This document shows positions 10,937 to 22,392 of a stretch of 64,000 nt of DNA, piece after piece (position 1 is the stretch's first letter; every line of letters starts with the position of its first letter). Made by a program: the position numbers and the translations under genes. The notes below the pieces were generated by a model. That model worked only from the letters and a program-made list of their open reading frames with translations. It made no database searches and had not been told where the DNA came from. This DNA is from Procambarus clarkii (lineage: Eukaryota > Arthropoda > Malacostraca > Decapoda > Cambaridae), in assembly GCF_040958095.1 (NCBI RefSeq), contig NC_091169.1, forward strand, positions 8,968,380-9,032,379, read 5' to 3'.

Positions 10937-11992
10937 TGTTACGGCCACAATGGGTCGCAACCGAGTTCTTTTCAGGTGGTACTAAAGTTCTGGTATCCGG
11001 CCCCCAAGTTAATAGTGGCTTTCAAGGAGTGAGCTCAGTAATGCAAGTAAAACAAAAATGGGGGTGCATTAAATACTACACTTCATTGATTATCCGTATA
11101 TTCACATATATAATTAATTTCCCATCACCTCATGTATATAGTCCTAACAGAAGTATTTCTACACCTAATATGTACAAAAGTGTTTTTCACGGGACACTAC
11201 GCGCTCTTTGATGCTCCAATGATGCAGTCTTGTAAGCTACCGTGTTTCCTCATCCATAGTACTATCCTCAGCCGGTAGTTGGAAACAACAATGAGTCTAC
11301 CCTGGCCACGGGCCAGCCAAACCACAGTCTCACTAAGTACATCCTCGGGAATGCCCACAATCGCAGTCCAGCCTAGTGCTGGCAGATACCATCTGCCTCG
11401 CGCTGCTGGGCCACTTCACGTGCAAATACTAGGGTAGAAACCCTAGGCAGGAGCTTCTTGTAACTCGCTGGTTACTCTCCTTCTCAGCAACTTAGTCAAT
11501 CGTCTCTTCTGTTAGCCAGCCCCGGATACGGCGAATCCCGTCACTGCCACTCTACAGGCAGACAGTAGAACACTACACAGTTCTCCTCCGGCGGCGGCTC
11601 ACTGCTTCCGTAAAGCAGACTGGTGTATAACCTTGGGTTCCGTGGGTAGACTGACTGTCCTCGTATCACAGCAACCCCACGTCGACTCTGTGAATACAGA
11701 CACGTCATCAGTACCCTGGGACACTAGGAAACACCACTTACGGACCCTGACATAAACGTACAACTTTTTCCCTCAATAGATGGCACTGATTTTCTAGGCG
11801 CAACCTCCCCAGAGGTCAGCCCCTGCTACCTCTCGAGCTACTAGGACAAGAATCTAGCATTTCTGGCTGGTATAGTCCTGTCACTACTAGTCACTACAGC
11901 ATCGTCCAAGTTGTGGGGGTTTTGGGAGCGGACTCACAGATGGCGTTGATGTCGCTACTCCATGCTCTGACGATGGACTTGGGTTCGTAACA
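10937..11992 (-). mobile_element. 5' LTR of element 1
   Basis: 1056 bp. On the plus strand it reads TGTTACGGCCACAATGGG.. and ends ..GGGTTCGTAACA. It belongs to a subfamily distinct from the S1/S2 type, with AACCCAAGTCC at the 5' end on the minus strand, shared with the LTRs at 13.7-16.7 kb. Immediately outside (11993) the 25-bp satellite restarts. Confidence 0.9.
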
Positions 11993-12985
11993 CCTCCACA
12001 CTAGTTACTGTGGCAACCCTTCACACTAGTTACTGTGGTGACCCTCCACACTAGTTACTGTGGTGACCCTCCACGCTAGTTACTGAGGTTACCCTCCACG
12101 CTAGTTACTGTGGTGACCCTCCACACTAGTTACTGTGGCAACCCTCCACACTAGTTACTGTGGTGACCCTCCACGCTAGTTACTGAGGTTACCCTCCACG
12201 CTAGTTACTGTGGTGACCCTCCACACTAGTTACTGTGGCAACCCTCCACACTAGTTACTGTGGTGACCCTCCACGCTAGTTACTGAGGTGACCCTCCACA
12301 CTAGTTACTGTGGTGACCCTCCACGCTAGTTACTGAGGTTACCCTCCACGCTAGTTACTGTGGTGACCCTCCACACTAGTTACTGTGGCAACCCTCCACA
12401 CTAGTTACTGTGGTGACCCTCCACGCTAGTTACTGAGGTTACCCTCCACGCTAGTTACTGTGGTGACCCTCCACACTAGTTACTGTGGCAACCCTCCACA
12501 CTAGTTACTGTGGTGACCCTCCACGCTAGTTACTGAGGTGACCCTCCACACTAGTTACTGTGGTGACCCTCCACGCTAGTTACTGAGGTTACCCTCCACA
12601 CTAGTTACTGTGGTGACCCTCCACGCTAGTTACTGAGGTGACCCGCCACACTAGTTACTGTGGTGACCTGCACACTAGTTACTGTGGTGACCCTCCACAC
12701 TAGTTACTGTGGTGACCCTCCACACTAGTTACTGAGGTTACCCTCCACACTAGTTACTGAGGTTATCCTCCACACTAGTTACTGTGGTGACCTCCACACT
12801 AGTTACTGTGGTGACCTCCACACTAGTTATTGTGGTGACACTCCACACTAGTTATTGTGGTGACCCTCCACACTAGTTACTGATGTGTCCCTGCACACTA
12901 GTTACTGTGGTGACACTCCACACTAGTTATTGTGGTGACCCCTCCACACTAGTTACTGATGTGTCCCTGCACACTAGTTACTGAG
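11993..12985. repeat. 25-bp satellite array with higher-order structure
   Basis: Same 25-bp unit as at 1-7790 but more homogeneous. Variant units (TGTGGCAAC; CACGCTAG with GAGGTTAC) recur in a fixed order. The TGTGGCAAC variant comes back at about 100-150 bp intervals, giving a 4- to 6-unit higher-order repeat. The last units (12830-12985) are looser. Confidence 0.95.
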
Positions 12986-13499
12986 GTCGATGAACTTGTA
13001 GTTCAGCCCCAGAGACTTCTTTTGCCTCTATTGTCCTACAAACGTCAATATGGACATAAACATTAGCGACGTTCCCTCGTCTTGATTGCCCCATTACTTT
13101 TGTCACGTCCATGTTCGACAAGAGAAACTATTTGCTGCTTGGGTGAACTGTCGAGTGACTACCTAATTGTTCCGCTGCTTCCATACGTTTTCTAACTAGC
13201 CAGCATCTGCCAACCACTTACTAGTAGTTATCTAAGAGTAGGTGTAGTTACAGGATAAGAGCCACGCTCGTGGTGTCCTGTCTTCCTAGTACCCTTTGTC
13301 ACATGACTTTGAAACTACTGTCGGCGTTAGTATCCACTGCCTCTTCACTTAACTTGTTTCAACCGTCTATCACTGTCTGCAAAATAGAACATTCTAATAT
13401 TTTTCGGCATCTTTATTTCATTAGCTTGTCTTTATAGCCTCTTGTTCTTGGAGTTGTACGTTTCAAGAATTGCTGTGAGCGACTCCTTGACTCAGTGGG
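12986..13499. other. Unique sequence, no gene seen
   Basis: About 500 bp between the satellite and the 37-bp minisatellite. I see no open frame with a domain, no splice-bounded exon and no repeat recognised elsewhere in the window. Confidence 0.6.
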
Positions 13500-13689
13500 C
13501 TGGATACTCAACACCAATTGGCCTCGACTCTGTAGCCTGGACACTCATCACCAATAAGTCTAGACTCAGTAGGCTGGACACTCATCACCCATAAGTCTAG
13601 ACTCATTGGTCTGGACACTCATCACCCATAAGTCTAGACTCATTGGTCTGGACACTCATCACCCATAAGTTTAGACTCAGTGGGCTTGG
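13500..13689. repeat. 37-bp minisatellite, left part
   Basis: Four to five copies of a 37-bp unit containing ACTCATCACCCATAAGT and CTAGACTCATTGGTCTGG. The ACTCATC word recurs at 13543, 13580, 13617 and 13654, exactly 37 bp apart. The array continues at 16660 on the far side of an LTR insertion. Confidence 0.9.
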
Positions 13690-13757
13690 TAATGTATGTA
13701 AAAAAAGAGGGGGAGTTGAAATGAACGCAACACTTCATCCTTTATCAATATATTCAC

Positions 13758-14716
13758 TTAACTTAGGGGCTTTACTTGGGTTTCAGAAAAGTTGTTCAAT
13801 GTCAACTAATATTTTTTGATTAGTTGTATATGAAAAGAGCTGCAATTGTTCCAAGTTTCAGTACTGCAGCGTAAATAGAAAGGGAGTTTTTTTTCAAGGA
13901 ATTTTACACATTTTCAAGTGTGAATAAAATCACACCTTTCAGATATAATCCTTCTATGACACTTTTCTGACACATTAGCATATAATAAAGGTTCGTAACT
14001 TATGGAGTTTCCAAAACATCTTTAGTTTTCCTAATACAAATATTCAAAGTTCCCCCAAGAAATTATGCAAATCTGTAATGTTTATTGCTATTATAAAATC
14101 AGTAAATGAACTTAGGAAAAAACGATAAGTTGCGAGTTTAGAGACATACACTTTACATATAATGTGTATGTTTCCTGTAAACTGAATAAAAAATGAAAGA
14201 GTTATTCAAACGTTCATGTTAGTTGAAAACATTGAAAATAAATAAGAAAATAATAAAGTCTAAGGTGCTGCCATCTGTGGCTGAGGTTGACATCAACCGG
14301 TTTTCTCCAAAATTGGCACCCTTACAGATAGGCTTATGTGCAGTCGGGTGTATAAGTTTCGTGCAAATCGTCGGATAAAAAACAAAAAAAAAATTGAAAA
14401 AAAAAAATTTAACTTAATTTTTTTTCTAATAAAACTAATTATAATATTTTTTAATATGCTGTTGTGATAGCTGAGAGTCATAGACATGATTTCAGTTGAC
14501 ACTTGTGTTAGATAATCGTTTTTGACCACTTTGGAATAATTTTGACACCTACTTCAATATTTTTTCTCCCTTCCTATTTATGCTACGATGCTGAGACTTG
14601 GGCCAGATGAAACTCTTTTTCATGTACAACTCGTCAAAAAAGTTTGATTGAAATCGAACCAGTTTTCATTTATTGCATATTTTGGGCAAATTTGGAAGTA
14701 ATGCCTCCTTATTATC
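13758..14716. mobile_element. AT-rich ~960-bp insert, possible non-autonomous DNA element
   Basis: It splits the outer LTR between the TATATTCAC and CACTTTCCC motifs that are adjacent in the inner LTR. It has long A/T runs and no coding frame with a recognisable domain. The termini are weakly inverted (TTAGGGGCTTTACTT at the left; TAAGGAGGCATTACTT on the opposite strand at the right). A target duplication is not resolved. Confidence 0.45.
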
Positions 14717-14789
14717 ACTTTCCCATCACCTTAAATATAAAATATAAAATGAACTGATATTACTACACATGAATATTTACATGTATCGC

Positions 14790-15841
14790 TGTTACAAACC
14801 CAAATCCATCGTCGGAGCATGGAGCAGCAACATCAACGCCATCTGTGAGTCCGCTCCCGAAACCCCCACAAAATGGACGACGCCATCTGGTGGTGGTAGT
14901 ATGATGCCTGCAAGAGACTAGATTCCTGCTTTGGTCAGCCCGAAGAGTCGCTGTAGCTGACCTCTGGTGAGGTGGCGCCTGGAAATCAGCGCCATCTATT
15001 GGGATATGAGTTGTATGTCAATGTCAGAGTCCGTAAGTGGTATTTCCTAGTGTCCCAAGTACCTGCCAGTTTACTGATGACGTGTCTGTATCCACAGAGG
15101 CGACGTAGGGCTGCAGTGGTACGAGGACAGTCAGTCTACCCAGGGCAGCCAATATCTCTCTACTCCATTCTGCTTGACCTGAGCAGTGAGCCGCCGCCGA
15201 AGAGGAACTGAGTAGTATCTGCTGTCTGCCTGTGAAGTGCCAGTGACAGAATTCGGGGTATCCCAGGACTGGCTAGAGGAAGAGACGACCAACAGTGAGG
15301 TGCTAAGGAGGAGTGTAACTAGCTAATTACAAGACGCTCCTGCAAGGGGTTCGCTACCCTTGTATTTGTTCGTGTTGAGGCCCAGCAGCGCGAGGCTGAT
15401 GTTCTCGGCCAGCACCAGGCTGGAGAGTGATTGTGGACGTTCACAAGGAACACCTAGTGAGACTGTAGATACCCTGGCCCATGGCTAGGGTAGACAGTTT
15501 CCCAGTACTGGTTGAGGACGGTACTGTGTGTTGAGGAAACACTAAAGTTGACACGGCTGCATTGCATGAGCATCGAGGAGCGCTTAGTCTTATGAGAGCG
15601 ACACATGTGTATACATCAGTGTAGTAATACTTTGTTTATGATTCTATTTAAGGTGATGGGAAAGTGATGTGAATATATTGATAATTGATGAAGCGTCTTA
15701 TTCCTTTCAACCCCCCACCAATGTTATTTTACTTGCATTACCAAGCCTACTCTTTGAAAGCCTCTACCGACTTGGGGTCGGATACTAGTACTTTGGTTCC
15801 TCCAGCAAAGAACCCGGTTGCGACCCATAATGGCCGTAACA
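14790..15841 (+). mobile_element. Solo LTR (inner), opposite orientation to its host LTR
   Basis: 1052 bp from TGTTACAAACCCAAATCC to AATGGCCGTAACA. The flanks are ATCGC on the left and GTTGC on the right. The uninterrupted host LTR would carry ..ATCGCTCTC.., so the duplication is probably a 5-bp ATCGC with two later transitions. It closely resembles the outer LTR, so this is one family inserting into itself. Confidence 0.85.
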
Positions 15842-16659
15842 GTTGCTCTCAAATAAGACATTAAGCACTCCTCGATGCTAACGCGATGCAGCCTTTGTCA
15901 AATTCCGTGTTTCCTCAACATGGTTCCGTCCTCAACCAGTACTGGGAAACACCGAGTCTACCCTTGCCGTGGGCCAGCCTACCGACAGTATCACCAGGTG
16001 CCTCTTGTGAATGCCCACAATCACTCTCCAGCCAAGTGCTGGCAGAGAACTTCAGCCACTCGTTGACGGGCCTCTACACGGACAAATACAGGGGTAACGA
16101 ACCCCTGGCAGGAGCCTCTAGCGACGGGCTAGTAACGCCCCTCAAACAGGCACTCTACTGCCGGTCGTCACTTTCCCTAGTCAGTCCCGGGATACGCAGA
16201 ATTCTTTCACTGGCAGGAAGCAGATACCTCACAGTTCCTCTTCGGCGGCGGCTCACTTAATCGTCAAGAAGAATTGAGTCGAGATTAGGCTGCCCAGGGT
16301 AGACTGTTTGTCTCCGTACCACTGCAGCCCTACGTCGCCTCTGTGGATACAGACACGTCATCAGTAAAAAGGCCGGTACTGGTGAAACTAGAAAAGACCA
16401 CTTACGGACTCAGGCATTGACATAAAGCTCATATCACAACAGATGGCGCTGATTTCTAGTCGCCACCTCACCAGAGGTCACCCACAGCGCCTCCTCTGGC
16501 TGACCAAGGCAGGAATCTTGAGCCTTTTGCAGGTATTAGACAGCCACCACCAGATGGCATTGTCCACTTTGTTCGATACTGTCGGGGGTTCGGGAGCATA
16601 CTCACAGGTGGCGCTGACATCGCTACTCCATACTACGACAATTTAGTCGGGTTCGTAAC

Positions 16660-16735
16660 AGCTGGACACTCATCACCCATAAGTGGGTGATACTCATCAC
16701 TGAGTATCTCGGTGGGCTGGATACTCATCACCCAT
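16660..16735. repeat. 37-bp minisatellite, right part
   Basis: GCTGGACACTCATCACCCATAAG resumes directly after the LTR terminus, with two more degenerate units to about 16735. Confidence 0.85.
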
Positions 16736-17550
16736 ACAGCTGGCCTGTATTCCAGCAGGCGATGACGTCACTCTGGATACACTGCACTTCTTGTATGTCA
16801 TTGGCTGGCTGGCGATCATTGCCCTCTACTTGGTGGCTCACCTCACTCCTAGCCTCAACCTGTCCTCAGACTAAGTCCATTCCATGCAGTGATTGACCTC
16901 AAACACGCATTCATCAATTTTAATATGCTGTTCATTCAAAATAGAAATGTTCTCAAATATAAATTAATATTATTCTATATTAGCATTGGTCAGGTTAGGT
17001 ATTTAGATTCTGTTGACGATTATTTGTAGTACGTGGGTGAAGCATTTACAGCGTTGTGGTTCGAACTAAAGTCATCAGCGAATCACTTGTTCGAGAAGTG
17101 TATGAACTTCATCAGTTGTGAGTAGTGTGTAAATCTTTTTTTATTCATAAACAAGGAGTTTGGCGGGGTGTATGGAATGGACTTTTGCCTTTGTTTACGA
17201 GGACAGGCTGCCTAGCCTCGATAATGGACTTCTCAATGACGTCACAGCTCTTCCATAATTCCAGGCCATTGAAACCAATTACTGTGATAGTGGAGCTTAC
17301 ATTGCATGTAGCATGTGCATCAATAAATTTATTTAGAATAGGTGATATAAATTTGGCTTTGGTGCTGTATATCACACATGATGCCAGCGAGGCTTTGGTC
17401 CTTTGGCTTGTGGTCACAGCCAGTCATGCTAACACATGCACTCGGAAATCACAATGTGATATTTATGAGAAATTTCTTGAAGCAGAACTTGAATTGAAGC
17501 AGCGTCCTGAGTAACCCCTGACGCGGGTATTAATCCATTGAACATGATGT
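16736..17550. other. Unique sequence; one weak open frame
   Basis: No recognised domain. A 129-codon plus-strand frame at 17125-17514 ends KFLEAELELKQRPE. It has no homology I recognise, no clear splice sites and no supporting neighbours. I do not call it a gene. Confidence 0.45.
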
Positions 17551-17554
17551 GGCC

Positions 17555-17700
17555 CATGGTTTAAAGCACACGTCTGGGGGTAATCCAGACCAATGGTTCA
17601 ATCCACGTGCTATTCCAAAATTCCCAACTTTAATTCCCAACTCTGATGTGGGTCTGACGGCCCACATCAGAATGATCTTCCTTGATGCAAGTTCTCATGC
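17555..17700 (+). mobile_element. Possible tRNA-like SINE head
   Basis: TGGCCCATGGTTTAAAGC resembles a pol III A box, and GGTTCAATCC about 45 bp later resembles a B box. A GTCTGG/CCAGAC stem lies between them where an anticodon arm would be. A 10-bp hairpin follows at about 17644-17671. There is no second copy in this window to compare, so the call is tentative. Confidence 0.33.
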
Positions 17701-18078
17701 TTAAGTCAGGTCCAATGATCCACTACAACCTTGAATTTAAGAAATCGGTGAGACTTGAGGAAATACAGTAAATGTTACTCTAAAAGGCAAGTGGTGGAAA
17801 TACTGTGGCACTCTCATACCTAACGACGCTGTGTAGCTAACGTATTATTGATGGCGGTGACAGATCCTGGAGTCATTATCTTTCAATTGCACTCCTGATC
17901 GAATTCCTTCAAGGAAAAAATCTGTCAATTGATTCTACTTAAATTCATTTTTTATATGGACGATTTTTCATGACCAACAGGTCCCCATATTGAGGCATCC
18001 TTTATACACCTGAAGTGATGAGTACATACTGACACATGACTATCATGGCCAGAGGTTGTGCATTTTAGTGCATTTGAT

Positions 18079-18568
18079 ATACACTTCAGGGCGTGTGGAG
18101 CGGTGATGTACGCTTCAGGACGTGTGGAGCGGTGATATACGCTTCAGGACGTGTGGAGCGGTGATGTACGCTTCAGGACGTGTGGAGTGGTGATGTACGC
18201 TTCAGGACGTGTGGAGCGGTGATGTACGCTTCAGGACGTGTGGAGCGGTGATGTACGCTTCAGGACGTGTGGAGTGGTGATGTACGCTTCAGGACGTGTG
18301 GAGCGGTGATGTACGCTCCAGGACGTGTGGAGCGGTGATGTACGCTTCAGGACGTGTGGAGCGGTGATGTACGCTTCAGGACGTGTGGAGTGGTGATGTA
18401 CGCTTCAGGACGTGTGGAGCGGTGATGTACGCTCCAGGACGTGTGGAGCGGTGATGTACGCTCCAGGTCGTGTGGAGTGGTGATGTACGCTTCAGGACGT
18501 GTGGAGCGGTGATGTACGCTCCAGGACGTGTGGAGCGGTGATGTACGCTTCAGGGCGTGTGGAGCGGT
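18079..18568. repeat. 29-bp minisatellite, about 17 copies
   Basis: The unit is GCGGTGATGTACGCTTCAGG plus ACGTGTGGA. Copies differ mainly at GCGG/GTGG and CTTCAGG/CTCCAGG. It lies about 300 bp downstream (in minus-strand sense) of the ankyrin exon, presumably within an intron. Since 29 is not a multiple of three, the open frames across it are unlikely to be coding. Confidence 0.95.
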
Positions 18569-18875
18569 CATAGGGAAAATTGCTCTAGCATACCAGCCTT
18601 CCAACTTTACATTACCAAAACACTCGGCAGAAGGTAATATTCCTGTAAAGGTTCCCTCAAAGAGCCCTCCATCATTTGACATGAAATTTTTGTACAAGTT
18701 CATAGCTGACGTTTCTCAAATACTTATCAACATCATTCCTTTCATTTAACTATAAGTACTTCAATATTTTAGAGCTCTTATCACATCAGCGCTTCCATCT
18801 ACCATTTATGACAACTTCAGCATTATCGTAATATTATATTCCAGGTGTGAGAGCGTAAGATAATGTGACACCCAC

Positions 18876-18974
18876 CTGCATGGTCCTTAGTGTTGACATC
18901 TGCTCCACCTGCAATCAGCTGTTTCACAAGCTTCAGGTTACCCGCTCTGGCTGCAAGTATGATTTCCGGCTCAT
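18876..18974 (-). CDS. Host exon encoding one ankyrin repeat
   Basis: The exon is 99 bp, exactly one 33-residue repeat. On the minus strand a TTTCCTTCAG acceptor precedes it and a CATGCAG/GTGGGT donor follows. It begins with two bases and ends with one base of split codons (phase 1 to 1), so it can be added or skipped without changing frame. The peptide runs EPEIILAARAGNLKLVKQLI then AGGADVNTKDHA. It shows the helix-turn-helix and GADVN..D pattern of ankyrin repeats, but PEIILAA replaces the usual TPLHLAA, as often seen in a first or capping repeat. I found no neighbouring exon of the gene in the window, so the protein remains unnamed. Confidence 0.85.
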
Positions 18975-21182
18975 CTGAAGGAAACATTATAGTGGATGTT
19001 AGATGCAATATTTATAACAGTAATTAGAACTATTAGAGTATGTAGTATTAAGCAAATTACGTGAGCACTATCCTTATATAAGACCGTTATTATTCCATAT
19101 TGTTTAAAATTTTGTTATACACAACTTCAATGTCATGTGAGAACTTTAGCTCTCCTTTCGTGTTGTAGCAGCCATTCACTGTTCAATAACATTAAGAATA
19201 TAATGGGCAATTAACCATTTTTATTATTTGCAGTCAACTATTATTTATTAATGTCATCATTATATAATGTAATCTAAAATTATATAATGTAATCTAAGAT
19301 ATTGCCTCATGTTCTTTTTTATCGAACAATATATTTTTTTCCCATTATTTCACAAAACACGTAAATACGTGTAGGTAATTACGCCTCAGAAAGAATATTT
19401 TCTTGCCTTAAATACCCTCAAGATCATGAGACCTTGATCTATAAACGCTATAGAAAACCGGGCAAGTAGACAATTAGTTACTTCACATGATAACTTTAGC
19501 TGAATATCACAGTACAGTCTGGGATCAAAAGTGATACAATGAAAGAGAGGAACATTTGCCTTGGCAACGGACTCTGTTTCTCGTCTGTTATCAAAGAAAA
19601 GTCTTGAGTTTAAATAAAACGGTTAAAAGCAAAAGGGTTGCCTACTTAACTATATAATATAGTTAAGTATTAACTTATATATATTATTATATATAATATA
19701 GTTATTTACATGATATATTATTAATATATATATATTAATTATATGTAATTAATATAATATTTAAATTTTGAACAAACTTTTAATTTTTCAGCTATATTAC
19801 TAGTGAGGTTTTAATATTATTCAATTACCGGTTTTCTAAGATTTTGGCGAGAATTTTCTTAAAATTAAAAAAAATATTAAGCTGCTTTGAACTGAGCAAA
19901 GATGAAACGGGTCTCATTTTTTTATGAACAAGATACATTCTTGGTGTTTGTAATAACTCGGTTCTCATGGAGAATCTGTAATTGCTCCTTGCAGTTGCAA
20001 AAGCACCCATTGAGTTATCCAAAGAACCAACAACAAGACATCTACATGCCAATGGCTGAGATAATAACCCTAAGTAATAATCTACTCTTCTATAATATTG
20101 TAATCTTGAGTTAAGTCGTCATCCTGCCAAAACGAAAATTACCTAGAGGGCATAGAACGCTTAGGGTTCAAACATCAGTTTTTAAAGGCGATGCCAGGCT
20201 GTGAAGCAGCTCTACCCCTTGAGTTGGCGTCAAAAATCACTAGGTGAATAAAGGAGTCATGTAACAAGTCATATGTGAGAGCAGTATTGGGGTAGGGATT
20301 GATTGAAAGAATGTGTAAATTAATACTAATTTATTAAAGTAAATTAACACTATAACACATTGGTTCTTTACGTTAAGAGCGCATCATTACAACAAAAGCT
20401 AAGCAATGGTCATTTCCCAGCAGGAGATGTATCCAATTGGGTAAGAATGCTTTAAAGACCAGTCTTTATTAGCCAATTGCAAGGCAACAGAGTAACCTAA
20501 CTGAACACTGGTGATAACTCTCTTTGGCAATGGGAAATACAAATGTATTCGACTGTATACAGGTATACTTAAAACACTTGTCAGGCGAAGCGAATGCAAC
20601 ACGAAAATTCTTTAATAATAATATCTTGAAACGTACGATTATGTTACGTTGTTGGGTTGATTAGATGCACAGTGCTTAGTGGGTTTTCATATTTATTTAG
20701 TAGTTTTGGTTACATCAATCGGTTGTTGGCGGTGTCGTAGGTGTTGAGACAGAACTTGGAGCAGAGCAGAGTGATGCCGGAGTAGCGGATCTCGATGCGG
20801 GAGAGCGTGGCAGCTCAATGCGGGATGATGAGTGTCAAAACACGATGAGGTGGTGAGTGTTTAAACTCAATGAGGCAGAGACATTGGGGGCTCGATGGGG
20901 CACGAGAGCGTGGTAGCTCAATGCGCTCGTAGTCTCCTGTCTGCTCTGTGTCGAAGCTGAAGCGGATCTGGACACATAGTGCTACATTCCTAAGGATGAA
21001 GAGGTGTGGTAACTCCCAAGCATCTGTACTGAAGTTAACTGAATCACTGTGGAAATTATACTGATGGCTGCTCGATTCTTGATAGCTTATATGATTGGAC
21101 TACACCTCACAGTCCTCCAGATGGCGAGGGTGTGAGATGGTGTGTGAGAGTGTTAGAGGGTGGGAGAGGGTGTGTGAGAGTG
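18975..21182. other. AT-rich presumed intronic or intergenic DNA
   Basis: Includes strongly AT-rich stretches (19640-19790). A 20700-20940 segment has irregular CTCGATG/GCTCAATGCG repeats, and 21121-21182 has a short GAGGGTGTGTGAGAGTGT simple repeat. No exon with a recognisable domain was found. Confidence 0.55.
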
Positions 21183-21350
21183 TTCAGTTCGGTATTCACT
21201 GTGACATTTAGAGCAAGAGGGTCAGGACTGGAGAAAATGAGGGTTGTGACATCAACAAATAAGATTGGTTTGAGGTGTTGAGAGGCATTTGGAAGGTCAT
21301 TTATGAAGATGAGAAAAAGGAGAGGGCCAAGTATGCTGACCTATGGAACA
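21183..21350 (-). mobile_element. LINE-2 fragment, interrupted by a solo LTR
   Basis: The 168 bp match the reverse-transcriptase palm of LINE-2 as seen at 49381-49545, with small frame-breaking changes. The match resumes for 18 bp at 22375-22392 after the LTR, giving a clean before-and-after insertion site. Confidence 0.85.
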
Positions 21351-22374
21351 TGTTACGGCCCTATTGGGTCGCAACTGGGTTCTTTCTCTGATGTTAGTAG
21401 AGTAAGGGTATCCGGCCCCAAGTTAGTAGTGGCTTTCAAGGGATGTGATCCGTAACGCAAGTAAATTAAAGGGGAAGGGATACAAATTAAATAAACTTAA
21501 TATATAATTACCATCACCATAAATAGATATATAAAAGGTCACACTGGGGAGGGTATAAACACTATAATATACAATCTGGTCTTCCTCTGAAGACGCGGAG
21601 TGTTCCACGGTGCTCAACGATGCTTAAGACGAGTAGCCCTGGTCCTCTTCTTGTGGCCTCTCGACGAATCCTTAGATTCTCTTAGCGAGTCTACCCCGGC
21701 CACAGGCCAGCCAAAACACAATCCCACTGGGTGCACCGTCGTGGAGGCCGTCAACCACAAATCCAGCCTGTAGCTGGCAGGTTCCAATCAGCTACGCTGC
21801 GTAGGCCACTCCACGACCGATACTAGGGTTGCGAGCCCTAGGCAGGAGCCTCGTGTGATTCCACAGATCACTCTCCTCACCATAACACCCCAGTGGCTAT
21901 TCTTCTCCACGAGTCAGCCCCGGGTACGACAATTCCTCAACTGCCACGTCACAGGCAGGTTAACACAACAGTGTTCATCCGGGGGGTGACTCAACTTCTG
22001 CAGCTAATACTTGGAGACTCTACGGCTGCCTTGGGTAGACTCCTCCAACGTCCGATTCAGCAGTCCCAGGTCGACTCTGTAATCAGACACGTCATCAGTA
22101 CTAATGACACTCTAGGGCACCTCACTCACAGGCTTAGACACAAACGTCCACCTATCCGCTCCATAGATGGCGTTGCTGTCCAAGTGTCACCTCACCAGAG
22201 GTCAGCAGCGGCTGTGTTATGAGCTTGATCATGACGGGAAACTAGCCCTTGTGGCCAGTATATCTCGTCCTCACTAGATGGCGTCGTCCATTTGGAGGGG
22301 GTTTCGGGAGCTGACCCACAGATGGCGCGGTCGTCACTGCTCCGTGTTCGGACGCTGGGCTCGGGTCCGTAACA
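21351..22374 (-). mobile_element. Solo LTR with GAACA target duplication
   Basis: A 1024-bp LTR of the S1/element-2 subfamily, from TGTTACGGCCCTATTGGG to CGGGTCCGTAACA. It is flanked by GAACA (21346-21350 and 22375-22379). The interrupted LINE-2 reads straight through once one GAACA is removed. Confidence 0.95.
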
Positions 22375-22392
22375 GAACACCAATGTTGATGA

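Larger units (their letters stand above)
7806..11992 (-). mobile_element. Decayed Gypsy-type LTR element 1 (gag only)
   Basis: On the minus strand it reads 5' LTR (11992-10937), primer-binding site, gag in two overlapping frames (10705-8844), a short 3' internal stretch, then a truncated 3' LTR (8128-7806). The 3' LTR lacks its outer part and its inner ~230 bp together with some internal sequence, judged against element 2 at 34295-39749. No reverse transcriptase, RNase H or integrase motifs are visible. A SINE sits at 8254-8502. The element lies inside the 25-bp satellite, which resumes at 11993. Confidence 0.85.
13690..16659 (-). mobile_element. Interrupted LTR (outer) inserted in the minisatellite
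   Basis: Three pieces (13690-13757, 14717-14789, 15842-16659) join into one LTR of the element-1 subfamily, ending GGGTTCGTAACA at 16659. The first ~110 bp are missing. It is interrupted by an AT-rich insert (13758-14716) and by a complete LTR in the opposite orientation (14790-15841). The 37-bp minisatellite flanks it on both sides. Confidence 0.82.

Noticed and set aside
12986..13499. Possible extra LTR remnant between satellite and minisatellite
   Set aside because: I could not align it to any LTR in the window or find TG..CA ends.
13500..13700. CRISPR-like array at the 37-bp repeats
   Set aside because: Units are directly adjacent with no unique spacers, and the genome is eukaryotic. 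It is a minisatellite.
18347..18703. Frame with repeated SPLHTSWSVHHRSTRPEAY
   Set aside because: It is the translation of the 29-bp minisatellite. It has no start context and would change frame with any copy-number change.
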